This document shows positions 25,625 through 33,359 of a stretch of DNA of 64,000 nt, piece by piece (the stretch's first letter is position 1; the number at the start of each line of letters is the position of its first letter). A program made the position numbers and the translations under genes. The DNA is from MH13 sp042140245 (GTDB lineage Bacteria; Pseudomonadota; Alphaproteobacteria; Rhizobiales; MH13): contig NZ_CP159483.1 in NCBI RefSeq assembly GCF_042140245.1, forward strand, positions 3,286,001 through 3,350,000. Reading direction: 5' to 3'. The notes beneath the pieces are model-generated. The model searched no databases. It saw only the letters and a program-made list of their open reading frames with translations, and was not told the DNA's origin.

Positions 25625-27997
25625 ATGGCAAACCGTACCGTCACTGATGAAACACAGCCTGACAATGAGGGCTTATCTGATGAAGGCACAACGGCTTCTG
25701 GCAAAGACTTTGTTGGCAAGGCGTCGAGCGCTGCCGGTGGCTGGGGTGCGCTGAAGAGCGTTGGCAAGCGTATCTTAAAGAGTGGGCAACCGCTCACCAG
25801 TGTGCGAACTCTTTTAAAGGCCAATCAGCCGCACGGTTTTGATTGCCCAGGCTGTGCATGGGGCGATCCTGAACACGGCTCGTCGTTTGAGTTCTGTGAA
25901 AACGGCGTGAAGGCGGTTTCTTGGGAAGCAACCAAGGAACGCGTGACCCCGGACTTTTTTGAAAACCACACCGTTTCTGACCTTCAGCAATGGAGCGACT
26001 ACGATCTTGAGCATCAGGGGCGGTTGACCCAACCGATGCGCTACAATCTTGAGACTGACAAGTACGAGCCAGTCGCGTGGGAGGACGCCTTCAGGGAGAT
26101 TGGTGAAGAACTCAACAAGCTGCCCGACCCCAATTTGGCGGAGTTCTATACTTCGGGTCGCACATCCAATGAGGCGGCCTTCCTCTATCAGATGTTCATT
26201 CGGCTCTATGGCACCAACAACATGCCCGACTGCTCCAACATGTGCCATGAGGCAAGTGGTGTAGCGCTGACCGAGGCCATCGGGATTGGTAAGGGCACGG
26301 TGAGCCTGGAAGACTTTGATGAGTGCGACGCCATCTTCTGCGTTGGGCAGAATCCTGGCACCAACCATCCGCGAATGCTGGCTGAGCTGCGCAAGGCTGT
26401 TGAGAACGGGGCCAAGGTGGTCGTTTTCAATCCGCTGAAAGAGAAAGGCCTCAAACGGTTCGCTGATCCGCAGGAAAAGTTGGAGATGATCCGCGGCGGC
26501 AGTGAAGCAACCTCAACCGATTATTTCTGCCCGCGCTTGGGCGGTGACATGGCGATCTTCCGCGGGATGGGCAAGATTGTCTTTGAGGCTGAGGACCGCG
26601 CGCAACGCGAGGGCCTGCCTGCCATCTTGGATCATACGTTCATCGCCGACCATGCTGCCGGGATTGATGAGTATCGTGAGCTTTGCGCGCAAACCTCCTG
26701 GGAACAGATCGAGGATCAGTCCGGTCTTTCGCGCGATGACATTGCCTATTGTGCTGACATCTACATGAAATCGGAACGGGTGATCGCAACCTGGGCGATG
26801 GGCATCACACAGCATCGACACTCTGTTCCAACCATTCGGGAAATCGCCAGTTTCATGCTTCTGCGTGGAAACATCGGCAAGCCAGGTGCAGGCCTTTGCC
26901 CCGTCCGCGGCCATTCAAATGTTCAAGGTGATCGGACGGTCGGCATCAATGAGAAAGCGCCCAAACCGCTTCTGGATGCCATGGAGAAAGAGCTTGGAGT
27001 GCCGCTTCCACGAGAACCTGGCCATAACGTGCTTCACACCATCGGAGCGATGCTGGAGGGCTCTGCCAAGGCTTTTGTGGCCATGGGAGGCAACTTCGCA
27101 CGCGCAACGCCCGACAGTGCTCTGGTGGCCGAGGCGTTTTCAAAGATGCCACTTGCTGTTCACGTGGCCACCAAGCTCAATCATGGGCACCTCATGACGG
27201 GGCAAAAGAGCTTCATTCTGCCATGCCTCGGACGCACCGAGATCGACAAGAACTCCAAAGGCGTTGCTCAAATGGTGACGGTCGAGGATTCCATGTCCAT
27301 GGTTCATGGTTCTGGCGGTATCAACCTGCCAGCTTCCAAACACCTGCGATCAGAAGTGAAGATTGTTGCTGGCATTGCCAAAGCGACCGTTGGCAGCGCT
27401 GTGGTCGATTGGGATGCGCTGGGCGACGACAACGACCTTATCCGCGATATGATTGCGCGTGTTCTGCCGATCTATGGCGACTTCAACGCGCAGGTACGCA
27501 AACCGCGTGGCTTCCGCCTCTACAACGGGGCGTCTCATCGCGACTTCAAGACTCCCAACAGCAAAGCAAATTTCACAACGCACGACCTGCCTGAGCAGAC
27601 CGAGTGGCAGCGCAGCCAAAACGATGATGGCGTGTTTGTGCTCCAAACCTTCCGGTCTCATGACCAATACAACACCACCGTCTACGGCATGGATGACCGG
27701 TATCGCGGTGTCTTTGGCCTGCGGGACATCGTTTTCATGAACCCCAAAGACATGCGGCGCATTGGCGTTAAAGCCCGTGGTCTTGTCGATGTTGTGGGCG
27801 TGCATGATGATGGTATCGAGCGCGTTTGCAAAGGCTTCCGGGTCGTGCCCTACGACACCCCGCTTGGTTGCGTCGCTGGGTATTATCCAGAAATGAACGC
27901 GCTTGTTCCCCACGGCCAGTTCGGCACGCAAAGCCATACACCGGCATCAAAATCGGTGATGGTTCGGTTCCGTGTGATCGCAGATGATGACGCTTGA
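25625..27997 (+). CDS. FdhF/YdeP family molybdopterin oxidoreductase
   Basis: Molybdenum (bis-MGD) oxidoreductase of the formate-dehydrogenase-alpha-like YdeP family, about 790 aa. The N-terminal Cys motif is reduced compared with true FDH: C74-P-G-C77 and C91 are seen rather than four closely spaced cysteines. DCSNMCHEASG carries Cys 207-His 208, which I align with the active-site SeCys-His pair of FDH-H (inference). Further family marks are CVGQNPGTNHPRML, RGHSNVQGDRT and a C-terminal molydopterin-binding domain. It starts at ATG 25625 after GGAGG. The gene overlaps the next by 14 nt. Neighbouring fdhD supports a mature bis-MGD enzyme. The substrate is not established. Confidence 0.9.
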   Translation: MANRTVTDETQPDNEGLSDEGTTASGKDFVGKASSAAGGWGALKSVGKRILKSGQPLTSVRTLLKANQPHGFDCPGCAWGDPEHGSSFEFCENGVKAVSWEATKERVTPDFFENHTVSDLQQWSDYDLEHQGRLTQPMRYNLETDKYEPVAWEDAFREIGEELNKLPDPNLAEFYTSGRTSNEAAFLYQMFIRLYGTNNMPDCSNMCHEASGVALTEAIGIGKGTVSLEDFDECDAIFCVGQNPGTNHPRMLAELRKAVENGAKVVVFNPLKEKGLKRFADPQEKLEMIRGGSEATSTDYFCPRLGGDMAIFRGMGKIVFEAEDRAQREGLPAILDHTFIADHAAGIDEYRELCAQTSWEQIEDQSGLSRDDIAYCADIYMKSERVIATWAMGITQHRHSVPTIREIASFMLLRGNIGKPGAGLCPVRGHSNVQGDRTVGINEKAPKPLLDAMEKELGVPLPREPGHNVLHTIGAMLEGSAKAFVAMGGNFARATPDSALVAEAFSKMPLAVHVATKLNHGHLMTGQKSFILPCLGRTEIDKNSKGVAQMVTVEDSMSMVHGSGGINLPASKHLRSEVKIVAGIAKATVGSAVVDWDALGDDNDLIRDMIARVLPIYGDFNAQVRKPRGFRLYNGASHRDFKTPNSKANFTTHDLPEQTEWQRSQNDDGVFVLQTFRSHDQYNTTVYGMDDRYRGVFGLRDIVFMNPKDMRRIGVKARGLVDVVGVHDDGIERVCKGFRVVPYDTPLGCVAGYYPEMNALVPHGQFGTQSHTPASKSVMVRFRVIADDDA

Positions 27998-28298
27998 GAA
28001 AAGAGCGCAGTCAGAGGCGGATTTCGAGCTGCTGATGCAACGGCTCTTGGAGCAGCATGCCGACGGTCTTTCGCCTCTGGGTGCCGGCCTGCTTGCGGCT
28101 GCCTACACCGGGTATTGCACCGACAGCCACACCTTCTCCAAAAGGCTGGGGGTTGAGCATGCTCTCGTGATTAGGGAGTGCATTGTGCTTGCTGATCATC
28201 ATGAGGCGATTGAAATCAATGGTCGCAACGAACGCTCTCAACGCATTCAATACGTGCTGACGAAGGGTGGGCACGATCTGCTGGAGGCAGCGACCTGA
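27984..28298 (+). CDS. Small hypothetical protein, possible winged helix
   Basis: 104 aa, not recognised as a named family. The C-terminal half (SQRIQYVLTKGGHDLLEA) looks like the wing and last helix of a small winged-helix DNA-binding protein, and SKRLGVEHALVIRECI could be the preceding helices. It overlaps the oxidoreductase end by 14 nt and touches fdhD (TGATG), so it is tightly coupled to both. A regulator or an assembly factor of the oxidoreductase are both possible. An ATG three bases downstream (27987) could equally be the start. Confidence 0.75.
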   Translation: MMTLEKRAQSEADFELLMQRLLEQHADGLSPLGAGLLAAAYTGYCTDSHTFSKRLGVEHALVIRECIVLADHHEAIEINGRNERSQRIQYVLTKGGHDLLEAAT

Positions 28299-29149
28299 TG
28301 GCTTTGCCGCTAGATGAAGAACCGGCAGGTGTGCCCTCAAGACACGCAACGCGCTCAGTGTCGGCCAAACACTTTCCACATCAAAGCCAGCAGGCGCGAC
28401 ACCTGGTTGCCGAGGTTCCAGTGGCTGTCGTTATCCAGGGCACGAGCGTGGCCGTGATGATGACATCTCCCATTGACCTGGAAGACTTTGCAGTGGGGTT
28501 TGCGTTCACCGAGGGTTTCATCTCAAGTCTCGACGATGTCATCGACCTGCACGTGCTTGATCATGATCGCGGCATCGAAGTGCGGCTTTGGCTGCGCGAT
28601 GACAAAGCTGAGGCCTTCGTCAATCGCCGCCGGTCAATGATAGGGCCAGTGGGCTGCGGACTCTGCGGGATCGATAGCCTGGAAGAAGCCGCCAGGGCTG
28701 TCCCGAAGGTCAAAGCCGCCGGAACAGGACTTTCCTTTGATGATCTGAACACGGCAACGGAGATACTGCGCCATCATCAACCGGTGCATGATGAAACCCA
28801 CGCCGCGCACGGTGCGGGGTTTGTGCTACCGGGTCGGGGCATTGTGACCAGCAGAGAGGATGTCGGGCGCCACAACGCATTGGACAAGCTCGCTGGCGCC
28901 TTGTTGCGAACGGAGCAACCGGTAGAAGGTGGCGCTATTGTTCTCACATCACGGGTTTCGGTTGAGCTGGTGCAGAAAACCGCGATCCTTGGATGCCCCA
29001 TCATGGTCGCCGTGTCGGCACCAACGAGTTTCGCCGTAGAGACGGCAATTGAAGCGGGCGTGACGCTGATTGCCCATAGCCGCGGGGATGGTTTCACCGT
29101 TTTCAGCCATCCGCAGCGCCTCCAATCCAGTGAAGAGACCTCCGGTTGA
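28298..29149 (+). CDS. fdhD: Formate dehydrogenase accessory sulfurtransferase FdhD
   Basis: Transfers sulfur from IscS to the molybdenum cofactor of formate-dehydrogenase-type enzymes. Conserved features are EDFAVGFAFTEGFI, the sulfur-relay cysteines C120 and C123 in GPVGCGLCGIDSLE, TREDVGRHNALDKL (read here as TSREDVGRHNALDKL) and ILTSR-type RVSVELVQK. 283 aa, typical length. It starts one base inside the stop of the preceding small gene and overlaps the DUF2478 gene, so one transcript is likely. Its presence marks the oxidoreductase upstream as a sulfurated bis-MGD enzyme. Confidence 0.95.
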   Translation: MALPLDEEPAGVPSRHATRSVSAKHFPHQSQQARHLVAEVPVAVVIQGTSVAVMMTSPIDLEDFAVGFAFTEGFISSLDDVIDLHVLDHDRGIEVRLWLRDDKAEAFVNRRRSMIGPVGCGLCGIDSLEEAARAVPKVKAAGTGLSFDDLNTATEILRHHQPVHDETHAAHGAGFVLPGRGIVTSREDVGRHNALDKLAGALLRTEQPVEGGAIVLTSRVSVELVQKTAILGCPIMVAVSAPTSFAVETAIEAGVTLIAHSRGDGFTVFSHPQRLQSSEETSG

Positions 29150-29667
29150 GTGTGCTTGGTTACACTATGATGCCTGGGAAGGGCGACACGAACCTTCTGT
29201 TGGCTTCATTCGCTGAACGCGTGCAGCACTCAGGTCGCTCCGTCTGCGGATGCGTTCAACCCACCAACATCAACCCAACCGCCAAGAATGCAGGCGGCAT
29301 GATCATCCGCACCCTCCCAGCAGGCGATGATATCTTGATCTCGCAACATCTTGGGCCTGGCTCTGGTGGATGCAGACTCGACCAGGGCGCGCTGGAGCAA
29401 GCGGTTGCCAGTGTTGAGCGGGCCTACAGCGCAAAATGTGATCTGCTTTTGATCAACAAGTTTGGAAAGCATGAGGCGCAGGGCAGAGGTTTTCGGGATC
29501 TCATCGGGCGTGCGGTGCATGATCGGGTTCCGGTCTTGGTGGGACTGAACGCGCTGAATGAGCGGGCATTCTTTGACTTTGCCGATGGGCTTCAGGAGCG
29601 GGTTCAGCCTGACTTGGACGCATTGTTGCGTTGGTTTGACCAAACCGTCGAGTTGTCCATAGCCTAG
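29146..29667 (+). CDS. DUF2478 protein (molybdenum-associated)
   Basis: 173 aa protein resembling DUF2478, a family often found beside molybdate transport or molybdoenzyme genes. It opens like a P-loop protein (SVLGYTMMPGKGDTNLLLA), continues with CGCVQPT, and has LLINKFGKHEAQGRGFRD and VLVGLNALNERAFFDFADG. The start is TTG 29146, overlapping the fdhD stop; GTG 29152 is an alternative. It is the last gene of the molybdoenzyme module. The function is not known; nucleotide handling for cofactor delivery is a guess. Confidence 0.82.
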   Translation: MSVLGYTMMPGKGDTNLLLASFAERVQHSGRSVCGCVQPTNINPTAKNAGGMIIRTLPAGDDILISQHLGPGSGGCRLDQGALEQAVASVERAYSAKCDLLLINKFGKHEAQGRGFRDLIGRAVHDRVPVLVGLNALNERAFFDFADGLQERVQPDLDALLRWFDQTVELSIA

Positions 29668-29771
29668 ACTTCTCATGTGCTGGCTGGTCACAAATGTCAG
29701 CCTGCTTTTGCCAAGCGGGCTACACGGTGCTGCGTTGCGGATAATCAGCCCCCAAAAAAATTTCACCGTTT

Positions 29772-29804
29772 TGTCGATTGGCGCCCTCACCGCTCGTCGT
29801 GTGG
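29772..29804 (+). promoter_or_regulatory. Probable ECF42 sigma-dependent promoter, copy 1
   Basis: TGTCGATTG (29772-29780), 13 nt, TCGTCGTGTGG (29794-29804). The same two blocks with the same 13-nt gap occur at 31960-31992 before the paralogous gene. Read as -35 TGTCGA and -10 CGTC, the spacing is 17 nt, normal for an ECF sigma. It lies 45 nt upstream of the first SRPBCC start. Confidence 0.75.
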
Positions 29805-29849
29805 CTGAAGAGGCAAAATGCCCTTCGGCCCAAACGAGGAGACAGAACG

Positions 29850-30362
29850 ATGACCATCAAGACCATTTCCACCTATGCAGTCTGCGGCTTGGTTGCTCTA
29901 ACTGCGGCAACATACGCGCTACCGCGCCATGTTACCGTCGAACGGGCGGCCACGCTCCAAGCAGCACCAGCAACAGTGCTTGCTTTGGCTGCGTCCAATG
30001 AAGGCTACCAGACCTTCAATCCCTACCGAACGCTCGATCCAGACTTGAGGATCGACTTGTATGGCCCCCAATCAGGGACAGGATCTGGGTTTCACTTTGA
30101 CGGCAAAGACGGCACTGGCAGCCAAACGGTTGCAGAGGTCACCCAACAGACAGTGACCTATGACGTCGACCTTGGGCCGTTGGGACAACCAACGCAATCG
30201 ATCAGCGCTTCACCAACCAGTGACGGCTCCCATGTCACGTGGCGTGTGGAGGCAGACATGGGGTTCAACCCGGTCTTCCGCGTCATGGGCCTCTTCATGG
30301 ACGGGATGATGGGCCCGACCTTCGAACTTGGGCTTGAAAACCTCGGCGAAGCTGCCGCCTAA
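29850..30362 (+). CDS. SRPBCC family protein with N-terminal membrane anchor (paralogue 1)
   Basis: 170 aa: an N-terminal hydrophobic segment (residues 7-22, YAVCGLVALTAATYAL) and an SRPBCC (START/Bet v 1-like) lipid- or ligand-binding fold. It shares EGYQTFNPYR, ADMGFNPVFRVMGLFMDG and the C-terminal FELGLENL with the second SRPBCC protein 1.7 kb downstream, so the two arose by duplication. ATG 29850 is chosen; the frame is open for 24 further codons, but these overlap the promoter. It lies 30 nt upstream of the DGPF gene and is probably part of the sigma-factor operon. The ligand is unknown. Confidence 0.85.
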   Translation: MTIKTISTYAVCGLVALTAATYALPRHVTVERAATLQAAPATVLALAASNEGYQTFNPYRTLDPDLRIDLYGPQSGTGSGFHFDGKDGTGSQTVAEVTQQTVTYDVDLGPLGQPTQSISASPTSDGSHVTWRVEADMGFNPVFRVMGLFMDGMMGPTFELGLENLGEAAA

Positions 30363-30392
30363 TCCGAAACGACCAACTTGGGGAACACAACC

Positions 30393-30746
30393 ATGCGCTA
30401 CACATTTTTGCTTTATTCCAATCCAGCTGATTTCGCCGATCTCACACCTGAGGATTGGGCGAAAGAGAAAGAGGTTTACGGAGCCTATATCGGCGCCCTT
30501 CAAGAGGCCGGCGTGTTTGTCGATACCGACTGGCTCCACCCAGCCGAAACGGCCACAACCATCACCCTGAAGGATGGTGAGAAGCGCGTCCAAGACGGAC
30601 CTTTTGCTGAGACGAAAGAGACGTTAGGCGGGTTCTTCGCCATTGACGTGCCCGACCTTGATGCCGCTCTGGCATGGGCCGAGAAATGCCCGGCCGCCAA
30701 GCATGGCAAGATTGAAATCCGTGCATCGGCGATGGGCGACTATTGA
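30393..30746 (+). CDS. YciI/DGPF-domain protein
   Basis: 117 aa protein with a dimeric ferredoxin-like YCII fold, recognised by MRYTFLLYSNP and the DGPF signature VQDGPFAETKETLGGFF. Proteins of this type are the genetic partners of ECF42 sigma factors and are thought to form part of their signalling module (family knowledge). It is translationally coupled to the sigma gene, whose TTG start overlaps its stop. ATG 30393 follows GGGGAA. Confidence 0.9.
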   Translation: MRYTFLLYSNPADFADLTPEDWAKEKEVYGAYIGALQEAGVFVDTDWLHPAETATTITLKDGEKRVQDGPFAETKETLGGFFAIDVPDLDAALAWAEKCPAAKHGKIEIRASAMGDY

Positions 30747-31957
30747 CCGACGCGAGCGTTCAAGCGCGGGCCGAGGATGTTGCCCGCGCTGCTTACGGCA
30801 AACTGGTTGCGATGCTGGCCAGCCGGTCCGGCGATATCATGGCGGCGGAAGATGCGCTCTCCGATGCTTTCGTGGCGGCTCTCAGGACCTGGCCCGAACG
30901 CGGCATACCGCAAAAACCAGAGGCTTGGCTTCTAACGGTGGCCAAGAACAGACGGACCGACCAGGCACGCAAAGATGCCCGTCTGGTTGTCACAGCCGAG
31001 GTACCCGAGATGGCCGATGCTCCCCTTCTCGATCGCGAAGACTTGGTGGATGAGCGCCTGAAACTTCTTTTCGTGTGCGCCCATCCCGCGATTGACCCAA
31101 ACATACGTACGCCTTTGATGCTTCAGACAGTCCTCGGGCTGGAAGCAGAACAGATCGCGCGCGCCTTTCTGGTGTCCCCGTCCGCTATGGCGCAGCGTTT
31201 GGTCCGCGCAAAAAAGAAGATCAAGTCGGCAGCCATTCCTTTTGTTCTACCGGACGCAGAGGCCTATCCAGATCGCATGGACGCCGTTCTGGGCGCGGTG
31301 TACGGGGCCTATGCTGTTGACTGGTTGGAAGGCTCTGGAGACCTCTCCCACGAGGCCTTCTTCCTTTCAACGGTCCTTGCCGATCTTGCACCGACAAACC
31401 CAGAAGCTTTGGGCCTTACCGCATTGATCGGCTTCATTGAGGCGCGTCGTCAGGCGCGTTTGCGGCATGGTGTGCTGGTTCCGGTGCCTGAGCAGGATAC
31501 TGACAGTTGGGATCATGCTCTGATCGAGCATTCGGCCGCTCTCCTCGACCGGGCGTCGGCTTTCGGACAGATTGGGCGCTTTCAGTTGGAAGCGGCGATA
31601 CAATCCGTTCACGCAGCCCGATCTGTCACGGGGCGGACCGATTGGCGCGCGCTCTCTCAGCTCTATGCGGGATTGCTCAAGATGCACCCAACCATTGGTG
31701 CGGCCGTCAGTCGCTCTGCGGTGGTCGCAGAAGATGTTGGACCTGCCGAAGGGCTGAAGCTTCTGGACTTGATTGAAGGGCCAGAGATCGAGCAGTTCCA
31801 ACCGGCCCATGCGGTACGTGCGCATTGTCTTGCCCAATTGGGACAGTTGGCTGATGCTTCCATGGCCTATTCCAAAGCGATTTCGCTTTGCACCGACCTG
31901 CCGTCACGCCGTTGGCTGGAAGCCAAACAATCGGACCTGAAAAGAAAAATGTCCTGA
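30743..31957 (+). CDS. ECF RNA polymerase sigma factor, ECF42-like with C-terminal extension
   Basis: 404 aa. The N-terminal part has sigma-2 (AARAAYGKLVAMLASRSGD, then AEDALSDAFVAAL and PEAWLLTVAKNRRTDQAR) and sigma-4 (LMLQTVLGLEAEQIARAFLV). A long helical TPR-like C-terminal extension of about 210 residues (DUF6596 type, for example PTNPEALGLTALIGFIEARR) replaces an anti-sigma partner in this group. It starts at TTG 30743, overlapping the DGPF gene stop. No anti-sigma gene is present. The likely targets are the twin promoters at 29772 and 31960. Confidence 0.93.
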   Translation: MTDASVQARAEDVARAAYGKLVAMLASRSGDIMAAEDALSDAFVAALRTWPERGIPQKPEAWLLTVAKNRRTDQARKDARLVVTAEVPEMADAPLLDREDLVDERLKLLFVCAHPAIDPNIRTPLMLQTVLGLEAEQIARAFLVSPSAMAQRLVRAKKKIKSAAIPFVLPDAEAYPDRMDAVLGAVYGAYAVDWLEGSGDLSHEAFFLSTVLADLAPTNPEALGLTALIGFIEARRQARLRHGVLVPVPEQDTDSWDHALIEHSAALLDRASAFGQIGRFQLEAAIQSVHAARSVTGRTDWRALSQLYAGLLKMHPTIGAAVSRSAVVAEDVGPAEGLKLLDLIEGPEIEQFQPAHAVRAHCLAQLGQLADASMAYSKAISLCTDLPSRRWLEAKQSDLKRKMS

Positions 31958-31959
31958 GC

Positions 31960-31992
31960 TGTCGATTGCTGGCCGGCTCGTTCGTCGTGTGG
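31960..31992 (+). promoter_or_regulatory. Probable ECF42 sigma-dependent promoter, copy 2
   Basis: TGTCGATTG (31960-31968), 13 nt, TCGTCGTGTGG (31982-31992), identical in both blocks and spacing to the element at 29772. It begins 3 nt after the sigma gene stop and lies 50 nt before the second SRPBCC start. Confidence 0.75.
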
Positions 31993-32042
31993 GCATGGGG
32001 AAGGAATCCCCGCCTGTTGCCAACCACACGAAGGACACTCCC

Positions 32043-32549
32043 ATGACCATCTTTTACATCGTTCTTGCTATTCTGGCTGCCATTGCTCTGGCGACCTTCC
32101 TTCTGCCGCGCAGTGTTGTGGTGACACGGAGCCTGGACATCCCGATGGCTCCTGCGGACATCATTGAGCGCACCGCCTCCACAGAGGGCTTTCAGACCTT
32201 CAATCCCTACCGCTCCACCGACCCCAACCTTAAAATCACGCCTTTCGGCCCAGAAGCCGGTGTGGGGGCAGGATTTCGCTTCGAAGGAAAAGAAGGAAAA
32301 GGCACACAGACGATCACCGCTGTGACCCAGACCAGCGTGACGCATCTGATCGATCTGGGTGCGATGGGCAAGCCGGTTCAGGTGATCCAAGCCGAGCCAC
32401 ATGCGGACGGGTCCAAGGTCAAGTGGACTGTAACGTCTGATATGGGATTCAACCCGATCTTCCGTGTCTTTGGCCTGTTTTTGGATGGAATGTTGGGCAA
32501 GACCTACGAGTTGGGCCTCAAAAACATGCGTGAACTCGCACAACCCTAA
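32043..32549 (+). CDS. SRPBCC family protein with N-terminal membrane anchor (paralogue 2)
   Basis: 168 aa paralogue of the protein at 29850: hydrophobic N-terminus (IFYIVLAILAAIALATFLL), then EGFQTFNPYR, TSDMGFNPIFRVFGLFLDG and YELGLKNMRE. It has its own copy of the putative sigma-dependent promoter, so it is probably expressed together with, but separately from, the first copy. ATG 32043 was chosen for the same reason as in paralogue 1. The ligand and the reason for two copies are unknown. Confidence 0.85.
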   Translation: MTIFYIVLAILAAIALATFLLPRSVVVTRSLDIPMAPADIIERTASTEGFQTFNPYRSTDPNLKITPFGPEAGVGAGFRFEGKEGKGTQTITAVTQTSVTHLIDLGAMGKPVQVIQAEPHADGSKVKWTVTSDMGFNPIFRVFGLFLDGMLGKTYELGLKNMRELAQP

Positions 32550-32561
32550 GACCTTGCATCA

Positions 32562-32588
32562 GAAAGATGGGCAGCAAGCCCATCTTTC
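32562..32588 (+). terminator. Hairpin after the second SRPBCC gene
   Basis: Perfect 11-bp stem GAAAGATGGGC / GCCCATCTTTC with an AGCAA loop, 12 nt after the stop codon. The T run is short, so it may work as a terminator in both directions. Confidence 0.65.
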
Positions 32589-32616
32589 AGTTCCAGCGAT
32601 GGCTCGGGGGCAACGG

Positions 32617-32641
32617 GCAGGCCTCTCTTGATACCTGCCCC
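32617..32641 (-). terminator. Hairpin behind the guaA 3' fragment
   Basis: GGGCAGG at 32617-32623 pairs with CCTGCCC near 32635-32641, directly after the stop of the truncated guaA copy. It may be the original guaA terminator. It lacks a T run. Confidence 0.4.
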
Positions 32642-32878
32642 TCACTCCCACTCAATCGTGCCCGGGGGTTTGCTTGTCACATCATAGACCACGCGGCTGA
32701 CGCCTTTCACCTCGTTGATGATCCGCGTCGCAGTGTTGGCCAAAAACTGCATATCGTAGTGATAAAAGTCCGCCGTCATACCATCAACGGAGGTCACAGC
32801 ACGCAGGGCGAGCACGAAATCATTGGTGCGGCCATCCCCCATCACGCCGACAGTCTGCACCGGCAGCAGCACGGCAAA
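32642..32878 (-). pseudogene. guaA: Duplicated 3' end of guaA
   Basis: Encodes the last 74 or so residues of GMP synthase (LLPVQTVGVMGDGRT to PPGTIEWE) and differs from the intact guaA end at about a dozen of 236 bases (about 95% identical by eye). Only a few residues change, for example Tyr to Asn after GDGRT and Asn to Ser before RVVYDV. Homology stops abruptly at 32878. The fragment has no start region and is not a functional gene. It ends in TGA, whereas the intact gene ends in TAG. Confidence 0.92.
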
Positions 32879-32879
32879 A

Positions 32880-33359
32880 GCTAACAGCCATTAGCGCTTG
32901 GGCTGAGTTGCTTAACATGGAGCAAAATGGCTCGAAGAGGCTTCTGATCTGCTGGCAATCAAACAGGCACACTCGCTTTGAACCGAAAACAACGGTATCG
33001 ACGAGCCGTGCGAGCGGCCTGGTTGACCCGTTCTGTTTGGTGGCCAAAGCCGTGCTGCTCAAGGGATAATCGTCTGTCGATTTCGGTGACGTCATCCTGG
33101 TATTCTTGCGAGAGCATCTCAAGCCAGCAAATGATCAAGCGCAAGGCGCGTCAACCGACGTAAGAAACGTGTTCGCTTGCACTATCAACGACCGCACTCT
33201 CCGGACAACTTGATACACATTGGTTTGTTAGAGTGACCGTTCTTCACATTAACCCATCGATCAGCAACCAGCAGCGATACCTGTTCGTATCGACCATTCC
33301 TCAAGCCCAAATGATGGTTTGAATCAAAGTGACCATTGGTGGCACGCATACATCGGAAG
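32880..33359. other. Unassigned DNA inside the guaA-flanked insertion
   Basis: 480 nt with only short overlapping frames. On the minus strand fragments such as VCLFDCQQIRSLFEPFCSML and DVTEIDRRLSLEQHGFG can be read in different frames, which could be a decayed gene. I do not recognise a family. No terminal inverted repeats were seen. Confidence 0.3.

Noticed and set aside
31707..32543. Open frame of 278 codons on the minus strand over the second SRPBCC gene
   Set aside because: It overlaps the sigma gene end, the putative promoter and the SRPBCC gene, and has no recognisable motif.
32642..32872. 76-codon frame at the duplicated guaA end as an independent gene
   Set aside because: It is a 3' fragment of guaA without its catalytic domains and with an abrupt homology break, so it is listed as a pseudogene.
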